This document shows, one piece after another, positions 33,869 to 47,349 of a DNA stretch of 64,000 bases (position 1 is the first letter of the stretch; every line of letters begins with the position of its first letter). A model generated the notes under the pieces. The model had not been told where the DNA came from, did not search any database, and saw nothing but the letters and a program-made list of their open reading frames with translations. Made by a program: the position numbers and the translations under genes. This stretch comes from Filosporella fistucella (taxonomy: Eukaryota > Ascomycota > Leotiomycetes > Helotiales), in assembly GCA_030077755.1 (NCBI GenBank), contig JAQJZZ010000011.1, positions 1,798,001 to 1,862,000 on the forward strand. The letters are read 5' to 3'.

Positions 33869-36800
33869 ATTGTGAAATAAGGCCGCTGTCAAAATTGGTC
33901 AATAGGGAGACTTTGCCTATCAGAGGCGAGAGCTGCAAGTGCAAAAGAGGCAAAGAGAGAAATTATAAAAAGTGGCCTCGTACGTGTATATATATGTGGA
34001 AGAGAAAAGGAATACGAGTCACGTAGAAAATGCTGACGGGAATTCAAGGCTCCAGAGTCCGCAGCAGCAGAAGCAGAGTGATGGAGGTTCAGCCAAGCAG
34101 AGCGATTGTGCCTTTCGCTGCAGCTGGAGGAGGAGCAGGAGTACTTTTCATAATAATCTGCGTCAATCGCAATCGCCGCCGGGAACGCTGCAGACGAGGA
34201 ATCCAAGGCGGAAAGAGCCCACTTTATGGTTCTAGTTGGCGTCTGAGAGACCGACGATAGGAGGCGGAGGGCCTTTTGCGTGCTGGTGCGAAAGTGTACT
34301 TCCGGCTTTGGCCTCCTAGACTTGGACTGAGACTTGCGATATCGTGCGCACGTCAGTTCGCCGTACGCCTTTAGGTGGTGGTAATGCTGGTAATGCTGGT
34401 GGCTGCTAGGAAGATTTTGATCTGGCGTAGTGGGGGTCGCTGCGTTCGCCAGACTTGCCCAAGGACCCATCAGACCAGCCTTAAATCGTTGCAGCGAGGA
34501 ATACTTTTTCGGAAATATCCCAACAATCCATATCGAGCATAGGAAACAATGACGAGTGTTTGGTCACTTGGGAGGGCGCTTTGGTGTAACGAGGGTCGTA
34601 ATCGAGGAACAGTGGCGTTTATATAAATAGCTAATGCTCAGGGCATAGCGACTTTCAATATCATTATATACCGATCTCAACACTACTCGTGCTTTTGTCT
34701 TCCGCTTCCCTTCTACATTTACCTTCCCATTCTGCCGAGGGCAAACCTGCTTCACCTGATATCATAATGAGGGACAAACCTGCCCACCCGTGCAGGTCAT
34801 TCGAGAGTGGCATGTTTCAAGGCTCTCCCATGTCTCCATTCTGCCCTTGCAGAAGCCCTCAGCTGTCATATGCTGAAGAGCCTGGTCAATTCTCATAGGC
34901 TGTTGGTCGGGGATTACTGTGCTGCTGTGAACAACTCCTGATCCATTCTTTTTGAACGCCTGCCGGGTACGTATCCACATGAACGATGCCTTAGTGGGTT
35001 TTCACAAGCTGATATTCGCACGAATGCTGGTGCGGATCCCTTCGATATCTTTTCCCAGCGACAAGCCTCAGTCATAGACGACCCGCAAGAGGTTTATGCT
35101 TTTACAACGCCTGCCGGCCCGGCCAACCCTCGTACCACAGGAGAGACAACATGCTCGATGGTGGCTCATTTCTCGTCATGAAATCTCCATAAGAACGAGT
35201 TCAGAATTTGATGTACTTGATTATAGTGAGTTGACTAGAGCCGGACTCAGCCAATTGTTACGAGTCAAGAGAGCCTCAGGGTGTTATGCAAAAGCCGATG
35301 GGACATTTTCTCGATGACTCGACAATATCTTGCAAGCTATCTGTGTCGGTTTTTGAAATTCACCCGGATATCACCCGTGCAAAACAAGTCTTCTCCCACG
35401 TGCGATTCTAGACTCTGGTTGAGGCAATTGTGGTCGTAGTGGAACCTAGTTCTGCATGGATCGGATGCAGAAGTTGCTGATATCAATTGTGGATCGTGAA
35501 ATTCCTGTGATAAGAGAGAGGCGAGAGGCCTGTCGATCTGGCTGAATTAAGCTCATTTGTCTAAGACGCCACAGCAATTTTCCACTTGGTTACCGTTGAA
35601 GTCGGCCCGTTGTTGTGGCTGATTTTAAGATGGAGACTGATGGATCTCAAAGTTTCATATAGTCGCTACAAAGACTTGATCTTGGACCAAGAGCATCTGG
35701 TAGTGACGGTAACCATTACTGCAATTTGCGATAGCTTCCGACTGAAATGGCTACTTTCACTTTTTCAATTGAAGCGTTCTTCAATTCCGACAATGCCCGA
35801 TGTCAAATCATTCCAACCGAGAAAGGCCACCGTCTTAAAATTCTCGATATCACGTCACCTTGGTAGTATGGCTCTCCCTTAGTAAGACTCTATCGCTATG
35901 ATTAATACTCACATGCTGCAAGAGGGAGTAATTCCTTCCCCAGGGATGTGAAAGTAATACACCTCTGCCACACGGTGTCCTGAATTCCGAGCACCATATT
36001 TTTATATCAACGACTAACCCCTCTTCTCCATTTCCTTCTCGATGATTTCGTAATGGAAATTTCAGGATTCAACTGTAGCTATTGTTTTTGCTCCAGGTTT
36101 TCATAAAATCATGACCAGAATCAAACGCAATTCTACACTGATTGGGCACAAAAATGCAACAAGTTATTGCCATTTCCAGAACCCTACTCGACAGATCTAC
36201 TTCTTTGAAATCTTGAATCTATAAGTAATTCAAGCAATGCGACCGCTACTTACTTAAGCTACACTCCTGATTCAGCGATTGAGATGTGAAACTGAGGCGT
36301 TGGATTTGGCGCTATACCAAATCACCCTGTGTTGTTACAAGTGGTAACCATTATAGCTGAACCCCAGCTTTCGAGCTTCACTGGGCGTTGATGTCTGCTT
36401 TCTGTCCGACGAGATCAAGTTGATTTTATTCTTAATTCTTAGTAAGAGATTGTACTGCTTGTCGATACTTCGCAAGAGAGACAGCCCAAGGCTTGATGAA
36501 AGCTGGATGGGAAAGAGGCAGACCAGAGAACGCAATTGGAATAGGGCTATCGAAAAGAACCCAAGTTACAATAGGCGGGTACACCGTGTCTTGATATATC
36601 TAATTAAATAGCCAAGTTTGGTACTAAGCAGAAGGTGCCTCTCCCCTGGCGGAGTGGTCAAGTCAAACTGTGAGGAGGACTAGAGTAAGCTTTGGCCAAC
36701 AAACCACGCGACCCCGAGTTCAACGATCGATCGAGACATTCACCATATCCGCAACTTCAAAGAGCTGATCCAGACAGTTTTTCTAAAGTATCCCTGCTTC

Positions 36801-38058
36801 GGAGGGGATACTGGAGTTTTGCTATCTGTTATTTTCAGTTCTGGAGGGGAGGTTTCTTTTATCATCATGAACCTCAAGCTCTGTTGAGTTTTAGGACAAA
36901 CATAAACGTCGTTGGGAGCAATCGAGTATTGATGAGCCTGAGTGAAGCCACCAGGATGATTACAGGTTAATACCCGTCAATTCATGCAATTTTCAATATT
37001 AGGGCTTCCAGTAAAGTACACGAAGTCATTTCGAGACGAGGAAAGACTGAATATCGCGAATCCGAGCATAGCATGCTTAAAGCGCAACTCTTTACGTCCG
37101 ATTATCTCATCCAAGATCGAGTCCATGCAGCTTGTGCGAATAAGCCTTCTCGAATTCCCCTCCTGTGGCATGTTTGGGTTCCGAAACTTACGTCGTTTCC
37201 GAGGAAAGCTTCTTCAAACTTTACCTCTTGTAAACTTTACCGTCTGCAAAACTCGCGAAGTCGCAAGATCTTCGGAGTATTACTGGAGAAACCTAGCACA
37301 GAATCCGCTGATGTTCGTCACCAGTGATATCGGGATATCATTATATGTAAAAATCTGAGGAGATTGCACATGCGGAACTATGGAAGATTCTGTCTCCTTA
37401 CTAAAGCTTAATAAACATTTTCTATTCCAACTCCTGCTTCCGCTACCTAGGTAGCTTTGAATTTTATGGTTCTATTCGGCGAATAACCTTTAAAGTTCGT
37501 TCGAAGTAGCTGCAGTGACTGGCGCCATTGCATTTCCAGCATCCTCACAAGTCTGTTGTAGCATCTTGCATGTTGCACTTGGCCAACTAACCTCGCACAA
37601 TAGCTGCCATCTGGACTTCAGATGGCACCTGGGTTTCAAGATTACTTGAAGTTGTTACTACTCCAAATGAGGCATCGATTTGCATGAAACTTTGTATATA
37701 CAAGCAAATTGCACGGTTTCTGGCGTTTTGAAAGCTGTTTCGTACTCTAAAGTTAAGATGGCATGCTGTGTGAATGTGCTGAGACTGAATTCTATACACG
37801 AACCAGTGTAGTGTCTAAGTGCAGGAATTTTGGGCTTTACATGTGTAGTAGAGACGAAGTCGCGCAAGAGATTGGAAATATATATGGGCGTTGTGTGCTT
37901 CACTACGTTTTGGGCTACTATCAGTTAAAATCTCATCAGTGCAGGTTCACATTCATTTCCTATAATACCACGCTCATTCATAATTTGTACTCATTTCTAC
38001 AAAACGTTCGTTCATAATATCAGTCTTTACAACGCGAACTTTCATCAAACGCTTCGCT
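33869..38058. other. Long gene-poor interval
   Basis: About 4.2 kb between divergent genes. The first 600 bases are the promoter and leader of the arrestin gene; a Ser-rich minus-strand frame at 33889-34470 lies there and is probably not coding. From 34.5 to 38.0 kb the frames are short, AT-rich and without recognisable domains. No tRNA or transposon is recognised. Confidence 0.45.
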
Positions 38059-39283
38059 ATGAAGTTCCAAGCCTCCACTATCATTTCATCTATGCTGCTA
38101 ATTGCAGTCAGTGCTACACCAGTAGGCGTCGAATCCCGCAACAAAAAGTCTGACAAGCCTGCTGGGTGTTCTGCTCCAGCTGTGTCATCCAACCGTACGG
38201 TAAAAGGAACAATTGATAATTCTGGAGCTGCAAAGCCATCAAACTCAACAAAGGCTGGTTTGGCTTCTGGAAACGGCACCACGGCTGCCACGAACTCGTC
38301 ATCCACCCTCCCGGATGGTAGAATCAAGCAGAATGCGTTGGCTACAGACTTCAATGTACTTGCCAGCGTGTTCAAGAGTGCTGTGGTCAAGGGAGATGGT
38401 AAATCACCGCTGAGACTATCCATTTATCACTACTAACGGTTAAGGCCTTCTGTTTAGTGATATCATTCAATTCCCCAATACGACTCAGTCCTTGGTAAGC
38501 TTAAGTGGTCTTGCCAACTACCGCTATACTAACGCCTCCAAGTTCGATGTAGCAACAAACACTAAGTCGTTCGAGATCACCCTCAGCGACAAGTCTATCT
38601 TCATCCCACAAGGCGGAACACCAGATACTACAAGCCGTCGGGCTGATCTGTTACCCAGTATCAGATCGACTCTCAACAATGTATCGACTACGGGTATCAA
38701 AACAATGCATTTCTCCATCCAGCAAGATGCCTCCAAGCCACTCAACCTGACCCATGACTACCAAATAGCATTTCTGGAGACAGCTGACTTCACCACTCAT
38801 CAATTTGACGTCCGCATGGGAAAAGTGGTCGATGCAGCTGCTGGATCTCCTGGAGCTGACGGAACAAATATCGTTGTAAATGGGAATTCAAAAACGGCGG
38901 GAGGAGCGCCAACGATATTCTCGACTCCCCTGACGACCGGCTTTCAAAATTTTGCTGTCAAGATGGATTTTGATCAGCAGTAGGTTGAGACATGTTCAGG
39001 GCGTAAACAAAGCTGATTGTACTAGTACGATTCAAGTATTCCACAGTACTGATAACAATCCTCTGAAGCAGGTCACTGAGCCTGTTTCCAATGGTACGGA
39101 GTACATAACTTGCTTTTTGGGAGATACTAATATCTAGTAGACATGACTGGCAATGGTGAGTATCACTTTGCGTTGCTCAAGAACGCAGTGGCTGGTTTTC
39201 AGCCATCCGGAATCAACGAGGCCATGATATTCGGAGGAATATTCATGGAAGACTCCGCGGTTGGGACTGTTACTTTGCAGTAA
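38059..39283 (+). CDS. Secreted GH131-like beta-glucanase
   Basis: GH131 enzymes cleave beta-1,3/1,6- and beta-1,4-glucans in fungal and plant cell walls. Exons are 38059-38398, 38445-38979, 39026-39093 and 39141-39283 (361 residues). The signal peptide is MKFQASTIISSMLLIAVSA. A low-complexity Ser/Thr/Asn spacer extends to about residue 90. The catalytic domain then includes SFEITLSDKSIFIPQGG, RRADLLPSI, GIKTMHFSIQQDASKPLNLT and YQIAFLETADFTTHQFDV. After splicing it continues DFDQHTIQVFHSTDNNPLKQ, VSNDMTGNGEYHFALLKN and INEAMIFGGIFMEDSAVG. The continuous open frame stops at TAG (38981-38983), but a GTAGGT donor two bases before it and a CTGAT branch point remove the stop. Intron 3 ends TAGTAG, and either AG keeps the frame. 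The N-terminal part is less like the family than the rest. Confidence 0.8.
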
Positions 39284-41378
39284 TAGTTGTGCCGGCATAG
39301 TCATGGTGCTTATGTCGTACATTATGCGGCTGCGGGGCAGTTTCCGATGTCGTATGCTGGCCAGTCAGACACCCAGAAGAAGGGAGAGAAGCACGACGTT
39401 GTCGATGTGGACAAAGCCTGTTTCTAGCTAGATCTGATAGATGACAGAATATTTTTGTTTCGAAACAATCTCGAGCGACAGTGTAATCACCACGAATTAC
39501 GAACGCTGCAGAGTCTACATCACGTGGCTCTCTTCAGGTCAGCGTGGAGCTGGAATGGAATTGGATTGGCACTTAGATCGAGCTAGCTATAGGTAAATAT
39601 CATTGGTAGGTCGGCTATATTGAGCCATAGATAATTGCAATGGCGAAGAAAAAGCAGACTCAAGAAAATTGGAGAGGAAAGACATTTGATCCAAAATTAT
39701 CTCGAGGTTCTTGGGGGGACAGTAAAGCTATCTTTGGATGTTCGACTCACTTCGAAATCCGCTCTCCAATAGCGAGTCTTCGCAGGCGCTGAGGCGGCAA
39801 TGGCGGAAGCATCTGTTTTCAATTGTTCAGCCATTAAGGGCAGCGCATGTGTGCATTTCCATCCCACATTCCCCTACAGGAAGGTTTGCGGGCAATTTGA
39901 AATGCGATCACATACTACCTTGTGCTCCTTATGCAGTACGAATTAGCCCCCGGGCCAGAACTCGCGGGCAGGTTTGGGCTGCAGGACATACGAAATTCAT
40001 ATTGCTTGCAGAGCTGTTGGTAAGGTAGAATGAAGTAGAGGAAGTCAAGGTCCAGCTGGTTACGAGGTCAGGTCAGGTTGGTAGTTAGAGATAATTCGTA
40101 CTGGAAGCGTTGAGGCTTTGTTTCAAATGCCAAAGTCTTCGTAATCCTGCCAATCGCAGGTCCTGCAGGTATAAGTCCGTAACGAGCATGCTGCCTGATA
40201 CCTGGCCTACCTCGGTCTCGGTGGCCTCTTGATTAGCAGGGCATACTAGTACTCGTAGACATTCCTTACGAACCATCAAGTCACAACTCACGATTCAACA
40301 AGTCATCACTCACACCGTGCGAATGAAATGAAAGTACTGTACAGGACAGGACAGTCCCGCACTTTCTTACGGTACCTACCTTGACTTGCGTAACTATCGC
40401 ATTCGCCTAACAATTAGGCTCACCTTCAAACTGAGCCAAACCCCGACTATTAAATGGATTTCGTTACTTAGCTGAGTTACCTTCCTCCGTAATTACCTTA
40501 AAGCAGGTTCTCGTAGACCGGTTTGCACTGGGAGTACTACGTAAGGCAGGTAGGTAGTGGGTAATTCGTAAGGGAGCCGGGAGGGCAAGTCGGAGAGGTT
40601 GTAAGGTACGGTAGGTAAGCAGGCCGCCTGCACTTCGTAAGAAATAAATCAGTCAGCTCCCCTACCTACCTGTCATAATCACGACCAACCATGATCATGT
40701 TGCCTCGGCATGCGTGTCTGCCGTTCCCGTCTATGTCCCTGCATCTTGACAGCGAGCATACAATACCCCTCTGCCCTCTGCTCCGTACCAACATAATTTC
40801 TACTTTTCACCTGCTCATTCTGCTCACTCTGCTCGCGCTGCCCGCTTTGAGACCGAAATATACCACGAATCATCAACGAATCTGGACGGGCAAATCACCG
40901 TTGTCCTTTTGCTAACAAAGCAATATAAATTAGGGCACAGTTCACCCATCCCCGTGCTGTATATGTATGTACGCAGTATCTACATAGGTATCTGCGCATC
41001 TGCACCTGTACCCCACCTTCAATCGCGGAAAGTCAAAAGCCTGTCGGCCGATAAATTGGAAGTGCACTTCTTCCTTTCCTTACTTCCTTGCCCTGCTCAC
41101 CCTGTCCCCGCCACCCAAGACCGGTCAATCTCTCCTTCCAGAATTCCGAAATCACCGTTAGAGATTGGATGAATGACCACAGTACCCCTCCGAGCTCCAT
41201 GATTCAGTATCTTCAAGTATCAGAGGTCTTTACATCTGAATCTTCAGCGATCCACCGTCTCAGCCGCAGAAATTACCTACTTAGTTCTAGCTTCCTCCTT
41301 TGATCTGCTCCTATTTCTTGTCCTCCTTCCTTCAAATAGTCTCAGTCACTCTAAACGTTCCACCTCGGATTTTTACAC
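39284..41378. promoter_or_regulatory. Intergenic: P450 upstream region
   Basis: About 2.1 kb between two plus-strand genes. TACCT tracts occur at 40371-40383 and 40661-40672, and GGTAGGTA in the opposite sense near 40549 and 40611. The rest shows no gene. Confidence 0.5.
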
Positions 41379-43105
41379 ATGGCACTCACAATATACACAC
41401 TCATCGGCTTGCTGGTGGTGTTGTTCATTGCCCGAGAAATTCGAACTTATATCCGAGTCGCTCGATTCAAAAAACAACACGGCTGCAAACCCGAAAAACT
41501 CGTTCCCCAGCCGGAGAGAATAATCGGATGGCAATTATACAAAATCCAAATCAACGCATCGAAATCAAGGACTCTATTGGAAACGGGCAAGAAGCGGTTT
41601 GCCGACAATGGAATTACATGGTCAGCTTCCATGATGGGGCAAGTAAGCCTTCTACCCTCCTTGATCTGTTAGGTCTATGGATTGACGTTTCTAGAAATTT
41701 TATAACACGATCGACCCCGAAAATGTCAAAGCCATCTTGGCGACCAATTTCAAGGACTTTGGGTTGGGAAGGAGACAGGAATCTTTCGGACCTTTACTGG
41801 GCCAAGGAATATTCACGACTGGTAAGCTTATCATGTGTGTTGGGCTGAATGACTGCTGACAACGACGTAGATGGAGCTCAATGGGAACACTCACGCGTAA
41901 GTTTAGTCATAAAGAAAAGGGAAACTGAATCGCTGACCCTCACTCACAGGCACTTGTGCGACCTAATTTTACAAAATCACAAGTTGCGGATCTCGACACT
42001 TTCGAGAGCCATATCCAAGAACTCATCTCTAAGATCCCAACAGATGATTCAACGGTCGACCTCCAACCTTTATTTTTTCAACTGACTCTAGACTCAGCCA
42101 CGGAGTTCCTGTTCGGGGAGTCCCTTCACTCTCTCACAAGTAGTGAGGATTCACCACAGGACCGCTTTGGCAAGTCTTTTGATCTCGCTCAAGGACGGCT
42201 CGGCAACCGCAGTCGTTTGGGAAAGCTGGTCATGCTATCTCGGGATTCGGAATTTGATGCTGCTTGCAAGACAGTCCATGAGTTTGTGGACCGGATTGTA
42301 TTCAGGGCTTTAGAGAAATCAAATCCCCGTGATGTGGAGAAAGAGATCGATGGAGACGGAACCGATCGCTATGTGTTCCTGTCAGAATTGATCAAAGCCA
42401 CTAGAGACCCAAAGCAACTACGCGACGAGCTTTTGAATATCTTGCTCGCAGGACGAGACACCACTGCCAGTCTACTCAGCAATACCTTCCATGTTCTCGC
42501 GCGTCGACCAGATATCTGGGCAAAACTTAAGGCAGAAGTTGATGAGTTGGGAGGCATCAAGCCAGACTACGAGACGTTGAGAAATATGAAATATCTCAAA
42601 TACGTTCTGAACGAGTGTACGTACCTTTTCTCTCTCTTTGAAACTCACAGCGCTAACTGCTTCAGCACTTCGCCTCTATCCTGTTGTACCAGGCAACGCC
42701 CGCTTTGCAAATAAGGACACTGTCCTACCACGTGGTGGTGGGCCTGACGGTTTATCTCCTGTTTATATACCTAAAGGCGGTATAGCGGCATATTCCGTCT
42801 ACTCTATGCACCGCCGGAAGGATATCTATGGACCTGATGCTGAGGTCTTCCGTCCAGAGAGGTGGAGTCCCGAAGAGAATCTGCGACCAGGCTGGGCATA
42901 CTTGCCGTTCAACGGTGGTCCGAGAATTTGCGTTGGACAACAATTTGCATTGACAGAAGCAAGTTACACGATTGTGAGACTCATGCAAGAATTTGATAGC
43001 ATTGAGGATAGGGATGGAAGTGAGTGGGTTGAACAGCTTAGTCTCACAATAGCTAGTGGTAAGGGAGTGAAGGTTTGTGTAAGGGGGAGGGAGAAGAAGC
43101 GCTAG
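41379..43105 (+). CDS. Cytochrome P450, CYP52-like
   Basis: ER-anchored monooxygenase; the nearest family I recognise is CYP52 (alkane and fatty-acid omega-hydroxylases), though a related fungal family is possible. Exons are 41379-41642, 41695-41821, 41871-41896, 41950-42616 and 42666-43105 (507 residues). The N-terminus [18 protein letters not shown] is a membrane anchor. Landmarks in order are [36 protein letters not shown], the I-helix [12 protein letters not shown], the ExxR motif [22 protein letters not shown], and the heme loop [16 protein letters not shown] with Cys450 as thiolate ligand. Exon 3 is only 26 bases, yet it supplies DGAQWEHSR exactly. All key residues are present, so the enzyme looks functional. 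Confidence 0.93.
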
Positions 43106-45323
43106 GGTGTGACAGTGGGAGACTTGTTCATTGATTATTGGAAAGGAAAATGGCATCGGTGGATGAATGCCATGAAATCTGGAGGACTTCTGGTGCGGAC
43201 ATATTTTGTACTAATAGTCAGCGGGGGGGCTCTTTTCTACTCGTCTAGACAGACATAATAAGAAATTGTCTCTCCCAAAATCAAGCAAATTAGCTTATCC
43301 AGTTTCAGATAACCTAAATCATTGACATAATCCCATTAACCCAGGAGCCGCAAGCGCTTGTACTCCCAGAACTCAACATCAGGCCACTTTTCTCGACCAC
43401 ACACAATTCATCCATGCCTCAATCCTCAGCACAAGTTAATAAAGCTACCCACTCCTCGCCAGTCATCCCACCAATCCACCACTTCAGTGGAAGCGACGAC
43501 ACATCCGAGAAGAGAAATGTAATGATGTAAGCCTCTCGATCGTCGATGCACCCTTTGTGCGATATGCAACAGCATGAATGAATAAGAGAGATGTGGGATG
43601 AGAGGAGACGAAAGGTGGTCAGATGATTGTTGGTCAGGCTTCCAGTCTTAGGGGAGGGAAAACGGCGCAGCGAGGAGTGTCGGGGTTTGAGCCTATCAGA
43701 TTGGTCTCAGAATATGGGCCTGCTATGGAACATCCATAGGTCACGTGTTAAATTCGAGAGTCGATGCCAAGGCTGGATATATATGCTTTGAGATCGGGGT
43801 GTATAAAATATAGTTTGAGATGTCTTGCTTTGGTTATTTTGATGATGTAGGTGGGAATTGCTTTGGTGGCGAGTGAAACTTTTCACATTGTATTGAAGAG
43901 GCGAAGAGAATGTTAGGTACTGTTGAATATGCGGTTACCTCGGATGGCTAAAGCTCCCAGAAAATCCACTACATGGTCATGTTGTGTGTAGATATGTGTG
44001 GTACAAATTGATTGCTCTCATGAGAGAAGGAGCCTAGCAAAGCTGAAGAGATACATGCGTTGCGCCAGGATATGGTGCCCCAGGGAACTCTTCTCTTTTT
44101 CTTCCTATATATCCCGTTGACGTCGAGGAGCCGATATTTAGAATCATGGTCCAGCTAGATTGTTGGCCCTGGTTGTGCAGTTACTCCCTGCTGGCTACAA
44201 GTATTACCGAGAATTATTCTGCTGCCTATAAGAAGTTGAGGTACACTTCCGTCTGGCTTGTGTGCCTCTGCATTGGTAGCGATAGCTCGGTTCGGTACTC
44301 GAATGATTCTTGCGCTAGGAGGTTCTTCGAGGTTAAACTGTAGTTTGTTTTGTGCTCCAAGGTCATTGTACAGGAGCCCAGGACTCTCTTCGAATAAGGT
44401 TTATGGGGGGTAGCCAAACGCGTCTTTCACCCTCATGGATTTCCCTACCCGCAAAGCCAAAGGCAACAAAAGCAAGAGATTGTGTTACTGTCGAAGGTTT
44501 TGGAAAATTGCCCAGCCTGCGCAGACAGGTCCACGCATTACTCGGTCAGGATCGGGTCATCGATATCGAGCACCGTTGTAACGAAGTATTGGAAATATTT
44601 ATGGATATCATTCGTGAAACTCGAGGTCCCGCCTCCATCTCGACGCCTGGAGACTGATCATGTCCAGCGCAATCCACAAGTTGCGACGATGCAGCTTCAC
44701 TACACCAATATCTGCTGGTGAGCGGATGCGTGCGTCCTGTAGCAAGGGTATCGATTGACAACCTCGAGCTACTTGCAAAATTGCTTGTTCCATTGGATCT
44801 AGCCCCACCTTCAACAAATGTCCGCTGCTTGCTCAAATCTTAGTGGCTTTCCTCCACCTTCAGTTTGTGAACGTTCGACACACTTCACATTGTGGTGGCA
44901 CTGGTGCAGCTCCTCTTCCTTGTCCCAGTTGCTTAAAGGCTTTCGGTTGTTGTACAAAATTTGGCCAGACCTCTCTACTCAACGGTGAGGATACACAAAA
45001 GTTCCTAGGCAAATTGCCTGCTCAGCACCTATATATGAGCATGGAGACGAAAGTTTGATCTTGAAACATGCACATACTTTTGACCGATGCGCACCTGAAC
45101 CGACGTTTCTCAAGAGTCCAAGAATATGTCAGGCGATATGGCATGGCTTTGCAAAGGAGAGAAAGCGATCGAGGAAGAGGGTGATGAACAAATCCAGTTC
45201 TTGGTTCGCCGAGATGAACGGTCCATGGAGATAGCTGGCTGACAGGAGATTCAGAATCCAGATGAGCACTCTGCCGTATCACCTTCTTGGAATTTTTCTC
45301 CACAGAAGAATCCACCAGGCAAC
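43106..45323. other. Intergenic, possible regulator remnant
   Basis: About 2.2 kb between the P450 and the bHLH gene. Frames at 44352-44657 (NEVLEIFMDII) and 44482-44721 (LLSKVLENCPACADR) vaguely recall C-terminal parts of fungal zinc-cluster regulators, but they overlap in different frames and no intact gene can be assembled. The rest is featureless. Confidence 0.35.
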
Positions 45324-46262
45324 ATGATTTTGTACAACATGCCCGCTCGCCAATTTGATCAGTGTGATTTTGACCATAGTCCTCTCTCCACCGCTTCACA
45401 AGGATTGTGGAGCACACCTTTCAGTGCTGATGGACTGAACCCATTCGAATTGAGCTTTTCCCAGGGCACCTGGAGATCCGGATACGACGGGGGAACCCAA
45501 GCCTCGTTTGAAGGCGAAGGTCTTGCTCAGAACCCCAACGATACCGGCTCTCTACCATCCGGGGCGGCGTTGGCATACTCTCCTCTTGATCCCTACTCTG
45601 TCAGCCCTCAACTTGCCCAGAACATACCCTGGCCAAAATGCTTGGGCACTAACTGGATGCTGAGTAGCTATATCACAAGAGGCTGCCCGACAGAAGGGTC
45701 CATACCCGTACTCTTCACGTATCCCCGCAAACGACGCAAACCATCAAGGAAACAACTGCCTAGGCAGACCAGCAAAGTAGCGCAGCATAGAAAAAAGAGC
45801 GCTGGGGAGCAAAATGTGTCGGCAGAGACTGAGAATGTCAACGGACCAAATCAGCACCCTGCAGCAAAGAAGCAATCATTGAGTTCTCATACTAACGAGG
45901 AAGGAGTTTCCGATGGTACAAACAGTATTCTGGTCGTGAGTGATGGAACTCTCGAAAAGGAAAAGCATAAACTGGTGGAAATGAAATATCGACAACAGAT
46001 GAAAGAGCGCTTCGAAGAGCTACTCCGCGCGCTACCGGTCCAAGGCGAAGTTATCACGTCGCAAAATATTTCAGGGGGCCCAGTCGTTTTCGAGAGGAAA
46101 ATGAAGAGAGGGAAGGTCCTCGATATGGCAAGAGCGCGCATTGATCAGCTGGAAAAGACACAGTGCTCTTTGGAGGAGGAAAGATTATCATTGCAAAATG
46201 AGTTGAGGGCGTATGAGGCGGCGTGGATGAGTAGCGCACGTCTGGACGGGAGTCCACATTGA
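45324..46262 (+). CDS. bHLH transcription factor
   Basis: Single-exon gene of 312 residues; probable nuclear E-box-binding factor. The first 130 residues are acidic and Pro/Ser-rich. A basic stretch (YPRKRRKPSRKQLPRQ) could be a nuclear signal. The bHLH lies at about 215-300. Its basic region HKLVEMKYR keeps the His, Glu and Arg spacing of E-box contacts. Helix 1 is QQMKERFEELLRALPV. A loop of about 20 residues follows, longer than usual, then helix 2 RGKVLDMARARIDQLEKTQC and a short coiled-coil extension. The start is the first ATG of the frame. The long loop could hide a missed intron, but the frame is open and needs none. The upstream P450 could be a target only by proximity. Confidence 0.82.
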   Translation: MILYNMPARQFDQCDFDHSPLSTASQGLWSTPFSADGLNPFELSFSQGTWRSGYDGGTQASFEGEGLAQNPNDTGSLPSGAALAYSPLDPYSVSPQLAQNIPWPKCLGTNWMLSSYITRGCPTEGSIPVLFTYPRKRRKPSRKQLPRQTSKVAQHRKKSAGEQNVSAETENVNGPNQHPAAKKQSLSSHTNEEGVSDGTNSILVVSDGTLEKEKHKLVEMKYRQQMKERFEELLRALPVQGEVITSQNISGGPVVFERKMKRGKVLDMARARIDQLEKTQCSLEEERLSLQNELRAYEAAWMSSARLDGSPH

Positions 46263-47043
46263 CGGGTATGGATTTATAGAAGATTTCTGCATGAATTTCT
46301 GTACCAAAGGATACGAGAGTCTGTTCGCTCGTTTGGGCTCGATGAAGGAGAGTGGGATTTGAAACAGCTCCTGCCCTAATAGCAGCAAAAAGGGGAGTTG
46401 AACACCACGCATTGTTCTATTGAGTATTCAAAAATTGGCTTGAGTCCCGGGAGGAATAGCTTGAAATATGTAGTGTGTGTCATCTTGTTGAACATTTGGT
46501 GAGCTTTGGTTTAATGATATAAATGCTCATACCCAGTTCGAGGTTGTGAAATAGTTATTATGAAGGTATGAGAGTGGTGGAGATTTCAAGCTATCAAGAG
46601 CAGTGCGTTGGAAGAGATGAAAACTAGTCGTGATACAATGCATGATAGGAACAGAGCCACAGACAGCCCAATTGTAGATGAAGAAGTGGGGTGGCTAGAT
46701 CAGGAACCGACAAGAGATATATATTTTGTTTCGTAGATTACCTGCCTCCCTTGAGGTAGGTCTTGAGGGTCGGAGTAAAAGTAAAGGGTGTTGGTAGCGG
46801 ATCTGTTCACGGTGTGGTCTTAGGGAGTTGGGTTGCAGATGGGAGCACGACGAGGTGAGCAGCTAGCAAGAACATCTCTGCCAAATCAGGAAAGATTGAT
46901 GTCATCGTGCAAGGACCCCCATTCTCATGCCCATGCCCACTCTCCTCGATCCACCCCTTCAGTTTTTGCTGCTACCTTGTCATTTTTCCTGGACAATCAC
47001 AACCACAACGACAATAATAACAGACAACTTGTGATAAACTGAT

Positions 47044-47349
47044 ATGGAGCCAAGTATTTCGAGGATCAAAGATTCTGGAATAATGGAACACGCAGAGAAC
47101 TCCATGTCGAGAAAGCCTTTTCCCATTCGCATTCAGACAGCTTTTATCAGACGTCTCTCGAGCACACCTCTATCCCTCGCCTCCTTCAACTTTAAACATT
47201 TACCGGACCGTATTCGCTTTAGAGTCATGGTATTCTCATTTGCACGCGAGTCGGGAACATGCAATTTGGACCGGCGCCATCTCAGTTCATTTCCCCTAAC
47301 GGAGGCTGTCTTGACTGTCCTTTCAATGTTAGATATTGACCAGCAATAG
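47044..47349 (+). CDS. Hypothetical protein, weak 2EXR-like segment
   Basis: Frame of 101 residues with an ATG. The middle part FNFKHLPDRIRFRVMVFSFA resembles the start of the fungal 2EXR domain (a hydrophobic pair, LP, then IR and an aromatic helix). The expected downstream half (cysteine, ESR, aromatic) is missing, and the frame ends at IDQQ. It may be a truncated gene or chance. Confidence 0.25.
   Translation: MEPSISRIKDSGIMEHAENSMSRKPFPIRIQTAFIRRLSSTPLSLASFNFKHLPDRIRFRVMVFSFARESGTCNLDRRHLSSFPLTEAVLTVLSMLDIDQQ

Noticed and set aside
33889..34470. Minus-strand frame of 193 residues, Ser-rich
   Set aside because: It lies in the promoter and leader of the arrestin gene, has low-complexity text with no domain, and its end overlaps no splice signal.
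38980..38983. Apparent premature stop in the GH131-like gene
   Set aside because: A GTAGGT donor overlaps the stop, and the spliced product matches the family, so it is an intron and not a break.
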